Assembly (NCBI RefSeq): GCF_011947265.1
Contig: NZ_JAATHD010000029.1
Coordinates: forward strand, 1-64,000
Source: Paenibacillus sp. HB172176
Lineage (GTDB): Bacteria > Bacillota > Bacilli > Paenibacillales > Paenibacillaceae
DNA: 64,000 bases
Direction of reading: 5' to 3'
The notes beneath the pieces are model-generated. The model did no database searches, had not been told where the DNA came from, and was given only the letters and a program-made list of their open reading frames with translations. Both the position numbers and the translations under genes were made by a program. Below are positions 37,052 through 45,960 of the stretch, piece by piece (within the stretch, counting starts at the first letter, position 1; every line of letters begins with the position of its first letter).

Positions 37052-38284
37052 TTAATTATTGTGCTCCACTGCTGCCGATACCTTCAAACGCAACGCGTTC
37101 AAACGAATAAAGCCTGTTGCGTCGCCTTGATCATAGGCTTGCGAAGGATCGGCCTCCATTGTTGCGATATCCGGATTATACAGGCTGACCGGACTCTTGA
37201 CGCCGGCGCCGATGACATTGCCTTTGTAGAGCTTCAGACGCACGACTCCTGTTACGTTCTTCTGCGATTCCGTAACCAAGGCTTGCATCGCGAGGCGTTC
37301 TGGAGCGAACCAGAAGCCATTGTACACGAGCTCGCTGTATTTTGCGATCAGCGAATCGCGCAGATGCATGACATCACGGTCCATCGTGAGCGATTCCATC
37401 TTGCGATGGGCGGTGAAGAGGATCGTTCCGCCCGGCGTCTCGTAGACGCCGCGGCTCTTCATGCCGACGAAGCGGTTCTCCACCATATCCACGCGGCCGA
37501 TGCCGTGCTTGCCGCCGAGCTCATTCAGCTTCTCCATAACGGCAAGCGGGCTTAGCGCTTCGCCGTTCAGGGCGGTGCAGTTGCCCTGATCAAAGGTCAG
37601 CTCCACATACTCCGCTTTGTCCGGCGCGCGCTCCGGCGACACGCTCAGCACGTACATCTCTTCATTCTCTTCCGCGCTCGGATCGAACCAAGGGTCCTCC
37701 AGCATGCCGCTCTCAAAGCTGATATGCAGCAAATTGCGGTCTGTCGAATAAGGCTTGGCGGCCGATGCCGTTACCGGAATGCCATGCTTCTCGGCGTACG
37801 CGATCATCTCGGCGCGCCCAGGGAACTGCTCGCGGAAGGCTTCGAGACGCCATGGAGCAATAACACTAATCTCCGGAGCCAGCGCCGCCGCGTTCAGCTC
37901 GAAGCGCACCTGGTCGTTTCCTTTGCCTGTTGCGCCGTGAGCAATGGCAGTCGCTCCTTCGGCACGAGCGATATCGACCATGCGCTTCGCGATCAACGGA
38001 CGCGCGATCGATGTGCCGAGTAAGTATTGTCCTTCGTACAAAGCTCCGGCTTGGAACATCGGATAGATGAAATCCTTCGCGAACTCGGCGCGAAGATCAT
38101 CGATATAGACCTTCGAAGCGCCTGTGGCAAGCGCTTTGGCCTCGAGACCATCCAGTTCATCATCTTGTCCGATATCTGCGGTGAAAGCGATAATTTCCGC
38201 GTCATAGGTTTCTTTCAGCCATTTCAAAATAACGGAGGTATCTAGTCCGCCCGAATAGGCCAGCACGATTTTTTCTTTTGCCAT
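37052..38284 (-). CDS. argG: Argininosuccinate synthase (ArgG)
   Basis: Joins citrulline and aspartate with ATP to give argininosuccinate. The 410-residue product has the PP-loop AYSGGLDTSVILKWL (about 9-23) and the aspartate/citrulline-binding ATGKGNDQVRFE (about 117-128). It lies between argF (44 bp) and argH (22 bp) in the same transcript. Confidence 0.97.
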   Translation of the reverse strand: MAKEKIVLAYSGGLDTSVILKWLKETYDAEIIAFTADIGQDDELDGLEAKALATGASKVYIDDLRAEFAKDFIYPMFQAGALYEGQYLLGTSIARPLIAKRMVDIARAEGATAIAHGATGKGNDQVRFELNAAALAPEISVIAPWRLEAFREQFPGRAEMIAYAEKHGIPVTASAAKPYSTDRNLLHISFESGMLEDPWFDPSAEENEEMYVLSVSPERAPDKAEYVELTFDQGNCTALNGEALSPLAVMEKLNELGGKHGIGRVDMVENRFVGMKSRGVYETPGGTILFTAHRKMESLTMDRDVMHLRDSLIAKYSELVYNGFWFAPERLAMQALVTESQKNVTGVVRLKLYKGNVIGAGVKSPVSLYNPDIATMEADPSQAYDQGDATGFIRLNALRLKVSAAVEHNN

Positions 38285-38328
38285 AATGCAGCATACATCC
38301 TTTCGAGTCCCTATATTAAAAATCTTGA

Positions 38329-39285
38329 TTAAGACATAATGGCAGCCATGATCGCTTTCTGCGCATGAAGGCGGTTCTCGGCCTGATCGAAGATAATCGA
38401 TTGGTCACCGTCAATGACGCTTTCAGTCACCTCTTCGCCGCGATGGGCTGGCAGGCAATGCATGAAGAGATAATCCTTCTTCGCCAGCTTCACAAGCTCG
38501 TCATTCACCTGATAATCCGCGAAAGCCAGCTCGCGTTCCTTCTGCTCCGCTTCCTGTCCCATGCTCGCCCACACATCCGTGTAGATGATATCCGCATCCG
38601 CAATGGCTACCTTAGGATCATACCCCACGTACAGAGTCGAGCCAGAGTCCAACGTATTCGCTTTCGTCTGCTCCACGATATCCGCATCAGGCTCATAGCC
38701 CTTCGGCGTCGCGATAGCCATATGCATGCCGAGCTTGGCAGCTCCCATCATGAGCGAGTGAACCACATTGTTGCCGTCGCCGATATAAGCCATTTTCAGC
38801 CCTTCAAGACGCCCTTTATGTTCATAGATTGTCTGGAAATCCGCCAGTGCCTGGCAAGGATGAGACAAGTCGGTCAAGCCATTAATGACAGGAATTGTAG
38901 CTCCTCTCGCCAGCTCGACAACCTTGCGATGCGCGAAGGTTCGAATCATGATGCCGTCCAGATAGCGCGACAAAACCTGCGCCGTGTCCCAAATCGTTTC
39001 ACCGCGTCCAAGCTGAAGATCATTTCCGCTCAGGAACAGCCCTTGTCCCCCAAGCTGATAGATTCCCACCTCGAAGGATACGCGGGTGCGCGTCGACGAT
39101 TTCTCAAAAATCATGCCGAGCGTCTTGCCCTTCAGCGGATGATAAGTCTCGCCCGCCTTCTGCTTCTTCTTCAAATCAATGGCCAGCTCAATCAGATATT
39201 GCAACTCATCCTTCGTAAAATCGACCAGCATAAGAAAATCGCGGCCCTTCAAGCTTAACGCTAACTCTTCATTCACTGCCTGCAT
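38329..39285 (-). CDS. argF: Ornithine carbamoyltransferase (ArgF)
   Basis: Makes citrulline from ornithine and carbamoyl phosphate. The 318-residue product has the carbamoyl-phosphate motif SSTRTR (about 59-64), HPCQ in LSHPCQALADF, and the ornithine-site HCLPAHRGEEV near 276. The synthetic (anabolic) role is clear from its place in the arg operon, 13 bp after argD. No carAB genes for carbamoyl phosphate are in the window. Confidence 0.97.
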   Translation of the reverse strand: MQAVNEELALSLKGRDFLMLVDFTKDELQYLIELAIDLKKKQKAGETYHPLKGKTLGMIFEKSSTRTRVSFEVGIYQLGGQGLFLSGNDLQLGRGETIWDTAQVLSRYLDGIMIRTFAHRKVVELARGATIPVINGLTDLSHPCQALADFQTIYEHKGRLEGLKMAYIGDGNNVVHSLMMGAAKLGMHMAIATPKGYEPDADIVEQTKANTLDSGSTLYVGYDPKVAIADADIIYTDVWASMGQEAEQKERELAFADYQVNDELVKLAKKDYLFMHCLPAHRGEEVTESVIDGDQSIIFDQAENRLHAQKAIMAAIMS

Positions 39286-39298
39286 CGAAATTCCTCCT

Positions 39299-40489
39299 TC
39301 AACTGAAAGCCTTGATCAGCTTCGCCAGTATCATTACCGCTTCATCTATTTCTTCCTTCGCAACGAGTAAATTAGGCAACAGGCGAATCACATTCGGTCC
39401 CGCAGAGATGACCAGAAGACCTTCATTCTGAGCCTCCGTCAAAATCGCTCCAACAGGTCCCGCGCATTCAATGCCGACTATAAGTCCGATTCCTCTAATC
39501 TCTTTGACAAAATCGTTGCCCGCCAGCTTCTCCCGGAGCTGAGCTTTCAAATATTCGCCTTGCTCAGCCGCTCTGTTCGGCAGATGCTCGCCTACAATCG
39601 TCTCAATCGTCGCTTTGACAACAGCCGTTGCGATTGGCGTGCCGCCAAAGGTCGATCCATGGCTTCCCGCTGAGAAAGCTTCCCGCAGCTTCTCCTTGGC
39701 AACCATCGCGCCAACCGGAAAACCGCTGCCAAGTCCTTTCGCAAGCGTGAAGATGTCCGGCTCGATTCCGAAATGCTCATAGGCGAACAGCTTGCCCGTC
39801 CGTCCCATGCCGGTCTGAATCTCATCAACAATGAGCAAGATGCCTTCTTTCTCGCACAGCTCTGCCGCTTGCTGAATGAAATCCGTATCCACGGGGTGTA
39901 TACCGCCTTCCGCCTGCACCATCTCCAGCATAATAGCGGCGGTGTTCACGCTGATGGCCGCCTTCAACGCCTGAATGTCGTTCAGCGGAATCGTCTTGAA
40001 GCCCTCCGGCAGAGGAGCAAAGCCCTCCTTCACCTTGGCTTGCCCGGTTGCCGTCAAAGTCGCTAGCGTACGGCCATGGAAGGATTGCTCGAATGTAATG
40101 ATCTCGTAACGACCATTATTTTGAATCAACTGCTGATAGCGCCTTGCAAGCTTGATCGCCGCTTCGTTCGCTTCGGCCCCCGAGTTGCAGAAGAACACCG
40201 CATCGCCGCAGCTGTTATCTGTAAGGAGCTTGGCTGCTTCCGCTTGATTCGGGATATGGAATAAATTCGACACATGCCACAATTGATCAAGCTGACTTAC
40301 AAGCGCTTCCTTGATGCGCCGAGGTACGTGGCCCAAATTCGTAACGGCAATGCCGCTCATAAAGTCCAGATAGCGCTTGCCTGTATCATCCCACAGCCAA
40401 CTGCCTTCCCCCTTCACAAGGGTTAGCGGGTATCTGGCATATGTGGGCAGCAAGCTTGAAGCCGCTTCCGTTGTAGTCGAATGGCTCAT
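39299..40489 (-). CDS. argD: Acetylornithine aminotransferase (ArgD)
   Basis: A PLP-dependent class III aminotransferase turning N-acetylglutamate semialdehyde into N-acetylornithine. The 396-residue product has SGAEANEAAIKLAR (phosphate loop), VDEIQTGMGRTG, and the PLP lysine in TLAKGLGSGFPVGA. The start is the ATG at 40489, with AGGGCGG ten bases before; the in-frame ATG seven codons upstream lies within the end of argB and precedes that site. The stop of argB (TAA) almost touches the start, so translation is coupled. Confidence 0.96.
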   Translation of the reverse strand: MSHSTTTEAASSLLPTYARYPLTLVKGEGSWLWDDTGKRYLDFMSGIAVTNLGHVPRRIKEALVSQLDQLWHVSNLFHIPNQAEAAKLLTDNSCGDAVFFCNSGAEANEAAIKLARRYQQLIQNNGRYEIITFEQSFHGRTLATLTATGQAKVKEGFAPLPEGFKTIPLNDIQALKAAISVNTAAIMLEMVQAEGGIHPVDTDFIQQAAELCEKEGILLIVDEIQTGMGRTGKLFAYEHFGIEPDIFTLAKGLGSGFPVGAMVAKEKLREAFSAGSHGSTFGGTPIATAVVKATIETIVGEHLPNRAAEQGEYLKAQLREKLAGNDFVKEIRGIGLIVGIECAGPVGAILTEAQNEGLLVISAGPNVIRLLPNLLVAKEEIDEAVMILAKLIKAFS

Positions 40490-40490
40490 T

Positions 40491-41300
40491 TTAAGACAAC
40501 CGCCCTTCATTAGTCCTTATAATCCGTGTGCCAATCCCGCCTTCACGAACCGCTCGGGTGAGCACGCCCGGCTCTTGCCCGCTTACAATGACGACCTCGC
40601 GCACCTTGCCTTGAATGCATTGCACGGCAGCCCGCACCTTCGGAATCATCCCGCCATAAATCTCCCCGCTGGCAATCATGGCTTCTATCTCCGTTACCGT
40701 CACCTCGGCAAGCACCTGCTTCTCGCCGTTCACCGTCTTCAGTATGCCCGGCACATCCGTCACTACAATCATCTGCTCCACGCCAAGATGAGAGGCTACC
40801 GCCCCCGCCGCCGTATCTGCGTTAATATTATAACGCTGTCCGTCTTCGTCGATTCCGATTGGCGCGATTACCGGAATATAACCCATCTCCATGACAACTT
40901 CAATAATAGCCGCATTCACTTCCGTAACCTCGCCCACAAAGCCGATTTCATGAGCGTTGGCAGCCGGCTTTGCCAGTATCAGTTGACCGTCGACACCGGA
41001 CAAGCCAAACGCTTGCGCGCCGTTTTGAAGTATTTTGCGAACGATTTCCTTATTAATGCCGCCTGACAACACCATCTCCACCACATCAAGCACCGCTTCG
41101 TTCGTCTTGCGCAGTCCGTTCACGAATTCCGTCTCAATGCCCAGCTTCGACAACGTCTCCGAGATGGCCGGTCCGCCGCCATGCACGATAACCGGCTTCA
41201 CGCCTTCCCGTTGAAGCTCATTCAATTCATCGAAGAAGCTTACTGGCAGAGCCGCCAATGTGCTTCCGCCGCATTTCATTACAAATCGTTGTTGTTTCAC
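40491..41300 (-). CDS. argB: Acetylglutamate kinase (ArgB)
   Basis: Phosphorylates N-acetylglutamate. The 269-residue product has FVMKCGGSTL (Lys for ATP, about 6-15), VIVHGGGPAI (about 38-47) and the NINADTAAGAVASHL substrate/ATP region (about 157-171). It lies 48 bp after argJ. As the first committed kinase it is a common target of arginine feedback; the N-terminal helix found in feedback-sensitive forms is not seen here, so feedback control is uncertain. Confidence 0.96.
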   Translation of the reverse strand: MKQQRFVMKCGGSTLAALPVSFFDELNELQREGVKPVIVHGGGPAISETLSKLGIETEFVNGLRKTNEAVLDVVEMVLSGGINKEIVRKILQNGAQAFGLSGVDGQLILAKPAANAHEIGFVGEVTEVNAAIIEVVMEMGYIPVIAPIGIDEDGQRYNINADTAAGAVASHLGVEQMIVVTDVPGILKTVNGEKQVLAEVTVTEIEAMIASGEIYGGMIPKVRAAVQCIQGKVREVVIVSGQEPGVLTRAVREGGIGTRIIRTNEGRLS

Positions 41301-41348
41301 TCCCGGTTCCCCCTAACGCCGGCCCAAGGCCCGTTATGCCATATTCTC

Positions 41349-42596
41349 TTACGTTCGATAGGCGGCATTGATCCGCACATAATCATAGGTCAAGTCGCAG
41401 CCCCAAGCCGTTGCCGCTCCTTCCGCCATATGCAGGTCAACATGGATGACAACCGTGTCGCCCTTCAAATATTCGAGCGCGGCCTCTTCATCAAAGCCTG
41501 TCGGCCTCGAGGCTTCCAGCGTGACAATATCGCCTAATCGAATATCCACCGTGTTCGGATTCACCGGCTGCCCGGCGCGTCCCACCGCCGCAATAATACG
41601 TCCCCAGTTCGCATCCGTTCCGAAAATTGCCGATTTCACGAGCGACGATCCGATGACCGTCTTCGCGATCGCCTGCGCCGATTCATCGCTGACCGCGCCG
41701 CGAACCTGTACCTCCACGAGCTTCGTCGCACCTTCTCCATCGCGGGCAATAGCCTTCGCCAGCACCTCGCATACATAGCTAAGCGCAGCCGCGAATGCAG
41801 CCCAATCCGCATGCTCTTCGCTCAATTCCTGATTCGCCGCAAGCCCGCTGGCCATGGCAATCAGCATATCATTCGTAGAAGTGTCTCCGTCCACCGTAAT
41901 CATATTGAAGCTAAGATCCGTCGCTTTACGCAGCAAACCCTGAAGCGCTTCGCCGCCTATCTTCGCGTCAGTTGTGACAAACCCGAGCATCGTCGCCATA
42001 TTCGGATGAATCATGCCCGAGCCCTTGGCCGCCCCCGCAATATGAACGCGCTGCCCGTCGATTTCCAGCTCCACGCATACCATCTTTTGCACCAAATCCG
42101 TCGTCAGAATCGCTTGGCAGAAGCCATCCGCTCCCTCCATGCCGTCTAGAAGCTGACCAGGCAATAAATCAATGCCGTTTCTTACATTGTCCATCTTAAG
42201 AGTCTCGCCAATGACGCCGGTCGAAGCGACCGCGACATGCTCCGCCTTCACGTCTACCGCTTCCGCAAACCTCGCGCGCATCTCGTAAGCATCGGCCTCG
42301 CCCTGCTCGCCTGTGCACGCGTTCGCATTGCCGCTGTTCACGAGCACGGCCCGCAGCTTGCCCTCAGATGCCAAGCTCTCGCGCGTCACCTTAAGCGGTG
42401 CCGCCTGGAAAACATTCGTCGTATACACGCCCGCAGAAACCGCGGGCACCTCGCAAATAATTGCGCCCAAATCATATCGGGTCGTCTTCTTCAAGCCGCA
42501 GTGCAAGCCGCCGGCCCGAAAGCCAAGCGGGGTTGTGATCGAGCCGTCTTCGACGATCTTGAAGGAGGAAGAAAGGTTATTAGTACCCATGAACAT
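41349..42596 (-). CDS. argJ: Bifunctional glutamate N-acetyltransferase / amino-acid acetyltransferase (ArgJ)
   Basis: Recycles the acetyl group from acetylornithine to glutamate, and may also acetylate glutamate from acetyl-CoA. The 415-residue precursor has the self-cleavage site NMATMLGF, where the Thr becomes the nucleophile of the beta chain (near residue 198). Presence of argJ explains why no argE or argA is needed: this is the cyclic pathway. AGAAGGGAAA precedes the ATG. It lies 30 bp after argC. Confidence 0.97.
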   Translation of the reverse strand: MFMGTNNLSSSFKIVEDGSITTPLGFRAGGLHCGLKKTTRYDLGAIICEVPAVSAGVYTTNVFQAAPLKVTRESLASEGKLRAVLVNSGNANACTGEQGEADAYEMRARFAEAVDVKAEHVAVASTGVIGETLKMDNVRNGIDLLPGQLLDGMEGADGFCQAILTTDLVQKMVCVELEIDGQRVHIAGAAKGSGMIHPNMATMLGFVTTDAKIGGEALQGLLRKATDLSFNMITVDGDTSTNDMLIAMASGLAANQELSEEHADWAAFAAALSYVCEVLAKAIARDGEGATKLVEVQVRGAVSDESAQAIAKTVIGSSLVKSAIFGTDANWGRIIAAVGRAGQPVNPNTVDIRLGDIVTLEASRPTGFDEEAALEYLKGDTVVIHVDLHMAEGAATAWGCDLTYDYVRINAAYRT

Positions 42597-42626
42597 TCGA
42601 TTTCCCTTCTGTGTATAAAAGTATCA

Positions 42627-43676
42627 TTACGGATAAACAGGCACAAACTGCAGTCCCGACGTCTCATCCCAGCCCATCATCAAATTCAAATTCTGAATCG
42701 CCTGGCCGGCAGCGCCCTTCACCAAATTATCGATGACCGAAATAATCGTAACACGATTCGTTCTCTCGTCAACCGCAAAGCCGATATCGCAATAGTTCGA
42801 GCCCCATACTTCCTTCGTGGCAGGCCACTGCCCTTCCGGACGAATGCGCACGAATGGACGTCCTTCATAGAAATCGCTATAAAGCTGAATAAAAGCTTCT
42901 ACGCTATGCTTACCGTTTAACTGCGCATAAATCGTCGATAGAATGCCTCTCGTCATTGGCACCAAATGCGTTGTGAACGTCGTTACTACCGGAAGGCCTG
43001 CTGCGTCCGACAGCACCATCTCAATCTCCGGAATATGCTGATGCTGGTTCACCTTGTAAGCTTTGAAATTCTCATTCAGCTCGGAATAATGCGTGCCAAG
43101 AGACGCACCTCTTCCCGCGCCGGACACTCCTGATTTCGCATCCGCAATAATCGTCGCAGGATCGATCCAGCCCGCTTTCACTGCAGGAATCAAGCCAAGC
43201 AAAGTAGCCGTAGGATAGCAGCCTGGATTCGATACGAAGCTTGCTCCCTTTACGTTCTCGCCATAAATCTCCGCAAGACCAAACACAGCTTGTTTCAGAT
43301 AGGCTTCATCAGCCGGGGATTTCTTATACCACTGTTCGTATAAAGCGGCGTCCTTCAACCGAAAATCGCCGGAAAGATCAATTACCTTCAGGCCCGCTTC
43401 AAGATATTGAGGCGCAAGTTTGGACGCAACGCCCGCGGGCGTTGCGAGAAAGACCACATCAGCCTTGGCCTTGATAGCCGCAGGATCCACATCATCCAGT
43501 AATTCCTCGCGGATGCCCAGCAAATGTGGATATCCATCAGTGATGGGGGTTCCCGCGCTTGACGATGAAATAACAGAAGTCACCTCGACCATGGGATGCG
43601 CCGCCAGCAACCGTATCAATTCGATTCCCCCATATCCGGTCGAACCGACTATGGCTGCTCCTAGCTTCTTGCTCAT
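42627..43676 (-). CDS. argC: N-acetyl-gamma-glutamyl-phosphate reductase (ArgC)
   Basis: NADPH-dependent reduction of acetylglutamyl phosphate to the semialdehyde. The 349-residue product has GSTGYGGIELIRLL (dinucleotide-binding, about 11-24) and the catalytic Cys in SNPGCYPTA (about 152). It is the first gene of argCJBDFGH, behind a good sigma-A promoter with a leader of about 110 nt. Confidence 0.97.
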   Translation of the reverse strand: MSKKLGAAIVGSTGYGGIELIRLLAAHPMVEVTSVISSSSAGTPITDGYPHLLGIREELLDDVDPAAIKAKADVVFLATPAGVASKLAPQYLEAGLKVIDLSGDFRLKDAALYEQWYKKSPADEAYLKQAVFGLAEIYGENVKGASFVSNPGCYPTATLLGLIPAVKAGWIDPATIIADAKSGVSGAGRGASLGTHYSELNENFKAYKVNQHQHIPEIEMVLSDAAGLPVVTTFTTHLVPMTRGILSTIYAQLNGKHSVEAFIQLYSDFYEGRPFVRIRPEGQWPATKEVWGSNYCDIGFAVDERTNRVTIISVIDNLVKGAAGQAIQNLNLMMGWDETSGLQFVPVYP

Positions 43677-43692
43677 CTATATTCACTCCTTC

Positions 43693-43712
43693 AACTTGCA
43701 AAATTCTATATG
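43693..43712 (-). promoter_or_regulatory. Possible ARG box in the arg leader
   Basis: The minus strand reads CATATAGAATTTTGCAAG, matching 12 of 18 positions of the AhrC/ArgR consensus in B. subtilis (CATGAATAAAAATKCAAK). It lies shortly before the argC ribosome site. This is a weak match in an AT-rich stretch. Confidence 0.3.
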
Positions 43713-43793
43713 TAGGTAATCCGTGATTTTGTCCGCCGTCCTATATTTTACATCATTCAAGAGTAGATGGAAACAAGATCGCGTTTCTGTATT

Positions 43794-43822
43794 ATTATAC
43801 ATTTTAACTAATATTAATACAA
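43794..43822 (-). promoter_or_regulatory. Promoter of the argCJBDFGH operon
   Basis: TTGTAT (43817-43822), 17-nt spacer, TATAAT (43794-43799) on the minus strand. Confidence 0.7.
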
Positions 43823-43851
43823 CGAAAAATATATGTTCCGCTCCCTTTTTA

Positions 43852-43881
43852 TTTACATTTGTAACCTCCTCATGATAAAAT
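43852..43881 (+). promoter_or_regulatory. Promoter of the Rpn-family gene
   Basis: TTTACA (43852-43857), 18-nt spacer, TAAAAT (43876-43881) with the TGA extension just before the -10. It is divergent from the arg promoter. Confidence 0.7.
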
Positions 43882-43895
43882 AGAACATACGTTCT
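43882..43895 (+). promoter_or_regulatory. LexA (DinR)-type SOS operator on the Rpn-family promoter
   Basis: AGAACATACGTTCT holds a perfect GAAC-N4-GTTC core and fits 12 of 14 positions of the Bacillus consensus CGAACRNRYGTTYC, missing only the outermost bases. It starts directly after the -10 hexamer and so covers the start of transcription, where a bound repressor would block initiation. Confidence 0.75.
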
Positions 43896-43911
43896 AGTCA
43901 AGGGGGCCTTT

Positions 43912-44820
43912 ATGACTAATTACACTGATTCATCCAACGTCTCACATGATGAGGCTTTCAAAAAGCTTCTTCAAACCTTCTTCGCAGAGTTCCTGGAGCT
44001 CTTCTTCCCTGAAGTGAATGCACTGCTTGATCACTCCCATACTCGCTTTTTGATGCAAGAACTCCTTGTTGATATTGTTGGCGAAGAACGGAGAAGCGTT
44101 GACTTGTTGCTTGAAACCAAATATAAATCATTGGACGCCTATGTCATTATTCACCTTGAGCCTCAGTCCTACAAACAAGCCAATTTCAATGAGCGAATGT
44201 TTATCTATTTCAGCCGCTTGGTAGAGCGCCATCGCAAAGAGCATAAGCTTATTATTCCAATTGCCATTTTCACTGCAGATCAAGTCCATTACGAACCTGA
44301 TACCTTTTCGATGGAGATCCCCGGCCACATCATTCTTCACTTCCAGTTTCTCAAGCTTGAGCTTCGCAATCAGAATTGGAGACAATTTATCGATTCTGAC
44401 AACCCGATAGCTGCGGCATTATTGGCCAAAATGGGTTATAATGAAGAGGAAGCCCGAGAAGTCAGAAAGACTTATCTCCGAATGATATTACAGCTGCAAC
44501 AAAAGCTCGATCAAGCAAAACTTTCGCTCTTAATGTCAGTTGCAGACTTATATTTTAAACCCGATCCCGCGACAGATGAATTAATCCTGCGAGATCTTAG
44601 CGAACAATACCCTGAGTACGAGGTGACGATTATGGAACTAATGCCAGCTTGGAAGCGTTGGGGCTATGAGGAAGGCAGAGAGGAAGGCAGAGAAGAGGGC
44701 ATCGTTTTGGAGCGTCAGTCGACAATTCAGAAGCTTTTAGGCAAAGGCTTCAGCCCGGAAGATGTATCGAAGACCTTGGATCTTCCTTTAAATGAAATTA
44801 ACAAGCATCTCAAAAAATAA
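43912..44820 (+). CDS. Rpn-family recombination-promoting nuclease / PD-(D/E)XK transposase-like protein
   Basis: The 302-residue product matches the Rpn (YhgA-like transposase, PD-(D/E)XK nuclease) superfamily. It has an N-terminal HDEAFKKLLQTFF (about 12-24, with the early acidic residue Asp13), Asp64 in RSVDLLLETK, and the Glu83/Gln85 pair in HLEPQSY that replaces the ExK of classic members. NERMFIYFSRLVERH follows. E. coli RpnA is a DNA endonuclease that raises RecA-independent recombination. The C-terminus has the family's charged repeat GREEGREEG (two 12-bp coding units around 44667-44695) and a short helical end (PEDVSKTLDLPLNEI). AGGGGG lies before the ATG. It is a single-gene unit with its own promoter, LexA-type operator and terminator. 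Confidence 0.9.
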   Translation: MTNYTDSSNVSHDEAFKKLLQTFFAEFLELFFPEVNALLDHSHTRFLMQELLVDIVGEERRSVDLLLETKYKSLDAYVIIHLEPQSYKQANFNERMFIYFSRLVERHRKEHKLIIPIAIFTADQVHYEPDTFSMEIPGHIILHFQFLKLELRNQNWRQFIDSDNPIAAALLAKMGYNEEEAREVRKTYLRMILQLQQKLDQAKLSLLMSVADLYFKPDPATDELILRDLSEQYPEYEVTIMELMPAWKRWGYEEGREEGREEGIVLERQSTIQKLLGKGFSPEDVSKTLDLPLNEINKHLKK

Positions 44821-44830
44821 TTCTTAACAT

Positions 44831-44877
44831 GCCCAGTTCATCGAATAACTAGCATTCATTGAGCTGGGCTTTTTTTA
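44831..44877 (+). terminator. Terminator after the Rpn-family gene
   Basis: GCCCAG (44831) pairs with CTGGGC (44864-44869), with more pairing inside (TCA/TGA, GAAT/ATTC), followed by seven T. Confidence 0.85.
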
Positions 44878-44929
44878 CAAGCAAATCCCCTTAACTATCA
44901 TGTATCGCTATCCGTAATTCCGTCATTCC

Positions 44930-45817
44930 CTATCCTTCGAGCTTAAATCCCTGCCCCAACACTTCGGCTGTGTTGCTGATAATGACAAAAGCCCCTGAAT
45001 CGATGCCTCTCACGAGCTGCTTCAGCTTCGGCACCTCGTTCTGATCGACAACAACCATGAGAATCGTTCGGCCTTCGCCCGTGAACCCGCCATGGCCGTC
45101 AAGTCGAGTCAAGCCGCGATCAAGATCATTCAGAATCGCCTCGGCCACCGCTTCCGTATGATTGCTGATCACGAAAGCCACCTTGGAGAGCTGAAGACCA
45201 TTTTGCACAAAATCGATCGTCTTGCTCGTCACGAAAAGCCCAATAAGCGCATACAGCGATATCTCCGGCGAAATAATGAACCCCGCAGCCGTAATGACGC
45301 AGCCGTCGAAGCATACAATAGCCAGGCTGTACGGCATGCCTGTATAACGATGCAGCATTTGCGCAGCCAAATCCAGACCACCTGTCGAGCCTCCGCCCCG
45401 AAACACAAGACCAAGCCCAAGACCAACCCCGATGCCGCCGTAGATAGCCGCCAGCAGCGGATTGCTCGTCGGCACAGGAACAGAGGACGTCAAAAGTACA
45501 AATAGCGGCAGCATGACTGTCCCTAACGCCGTCTTGGCTCCAAATTTACGTCCCAACAGCATCAAGCCTACAAGGAATAAGGGAATGTTAATGGCCCACT
45601 GCGTATAGGCAGGTGGAATGTCCGTCAGCCGCTGTACGAGTATGGAGACGCCCGATACGCCGCCGGAAGCAATCCCGTTAGGCACCAGGAACATATTGAA
45701 GCTCAAGGCGACAACGACGGAACCAATCATTAATTGCAGAGCATTCCAGACCATCATAGCACCGGGATTTCTGCGGTACATTCCAACTCCGCGCTTCCTT
45801 TTTGTCGCAACCGCCAT
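44930..45817 (-). CDS. YitT-family membrane protein (DUF161 + DUF2179)
   Basis: A 295-residue polytopic protein with five to six membrane segments (about 22-190) and a C-terminal soluble DUF2179 domain (about 205-290, with GRTILMVVVDQNEV and GAFVIISNTAEVLGQGF). The function of the YitT family is unknown; transport or sensing has been proposed. GGTGG lies nine bases before the ATG. B. subtilis has a YitT-type gene (yvjA) between prfB and ftsE; the same gene is here next to prfB, with the arg operon and Rpn-family gene standing between it and ftsE. Confidence 0.93.
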   Translation of the reverse strand: MAVATKRKRGVGMYRRNPGAMMVWNALQLMIGSVVVALSFNMFLVPNGIASGGVSGVSILVQRLTDIPPAYTQWAINIPLFLVGLMLLGRKFGAKTALGTVMLPLFVLLTSSVPVPTSNPLLAAIYGGIGVGLGLGLVFRGGGSTGGLDLAAQMLHRYTGMPYSLAIVCFDGCVITAAGFIISPEISLYALIGLFVTSKTIDFVQNGLQLSKVAFVISNHTEAVAEAILNDLDRGLTRLDGHGGFTGEGRTILMVVVDQNEVPKLKQLVRGIDSGAFVIISNTAEVLGQGFKLEG

Positions 45818-45899
45818 TTCGATCTACCACCTTCTCATCCATAATATGCACGATTATGTATATTTGCCGAGACCTATTCCGCCGAAAATAATAAGCATA

Positions 45900-45940
45900 C
45901 AAAAGGAGAGTCCCCCACTGTAACAGTGTTGGAACTCTCC
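45900..45940 (-). terminator. Terminator after prfB
   Basis: On the minus strand GGAGAGT pairs with ACTCTCC, with inner ACTGT/ACAGT pairing, followed by TTTTGT. Confidence 0.85.
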
Positions 45941-45960
45941 TGTCATCCTATGCATGAATC

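Noticed and set aside
43683..43901. Small minus-strand open frame in the arg/Rpn control region
   Set aside because: The region holds two divergent promoters and an operator; residue pattern is not protein-like and no ribosome site is present.
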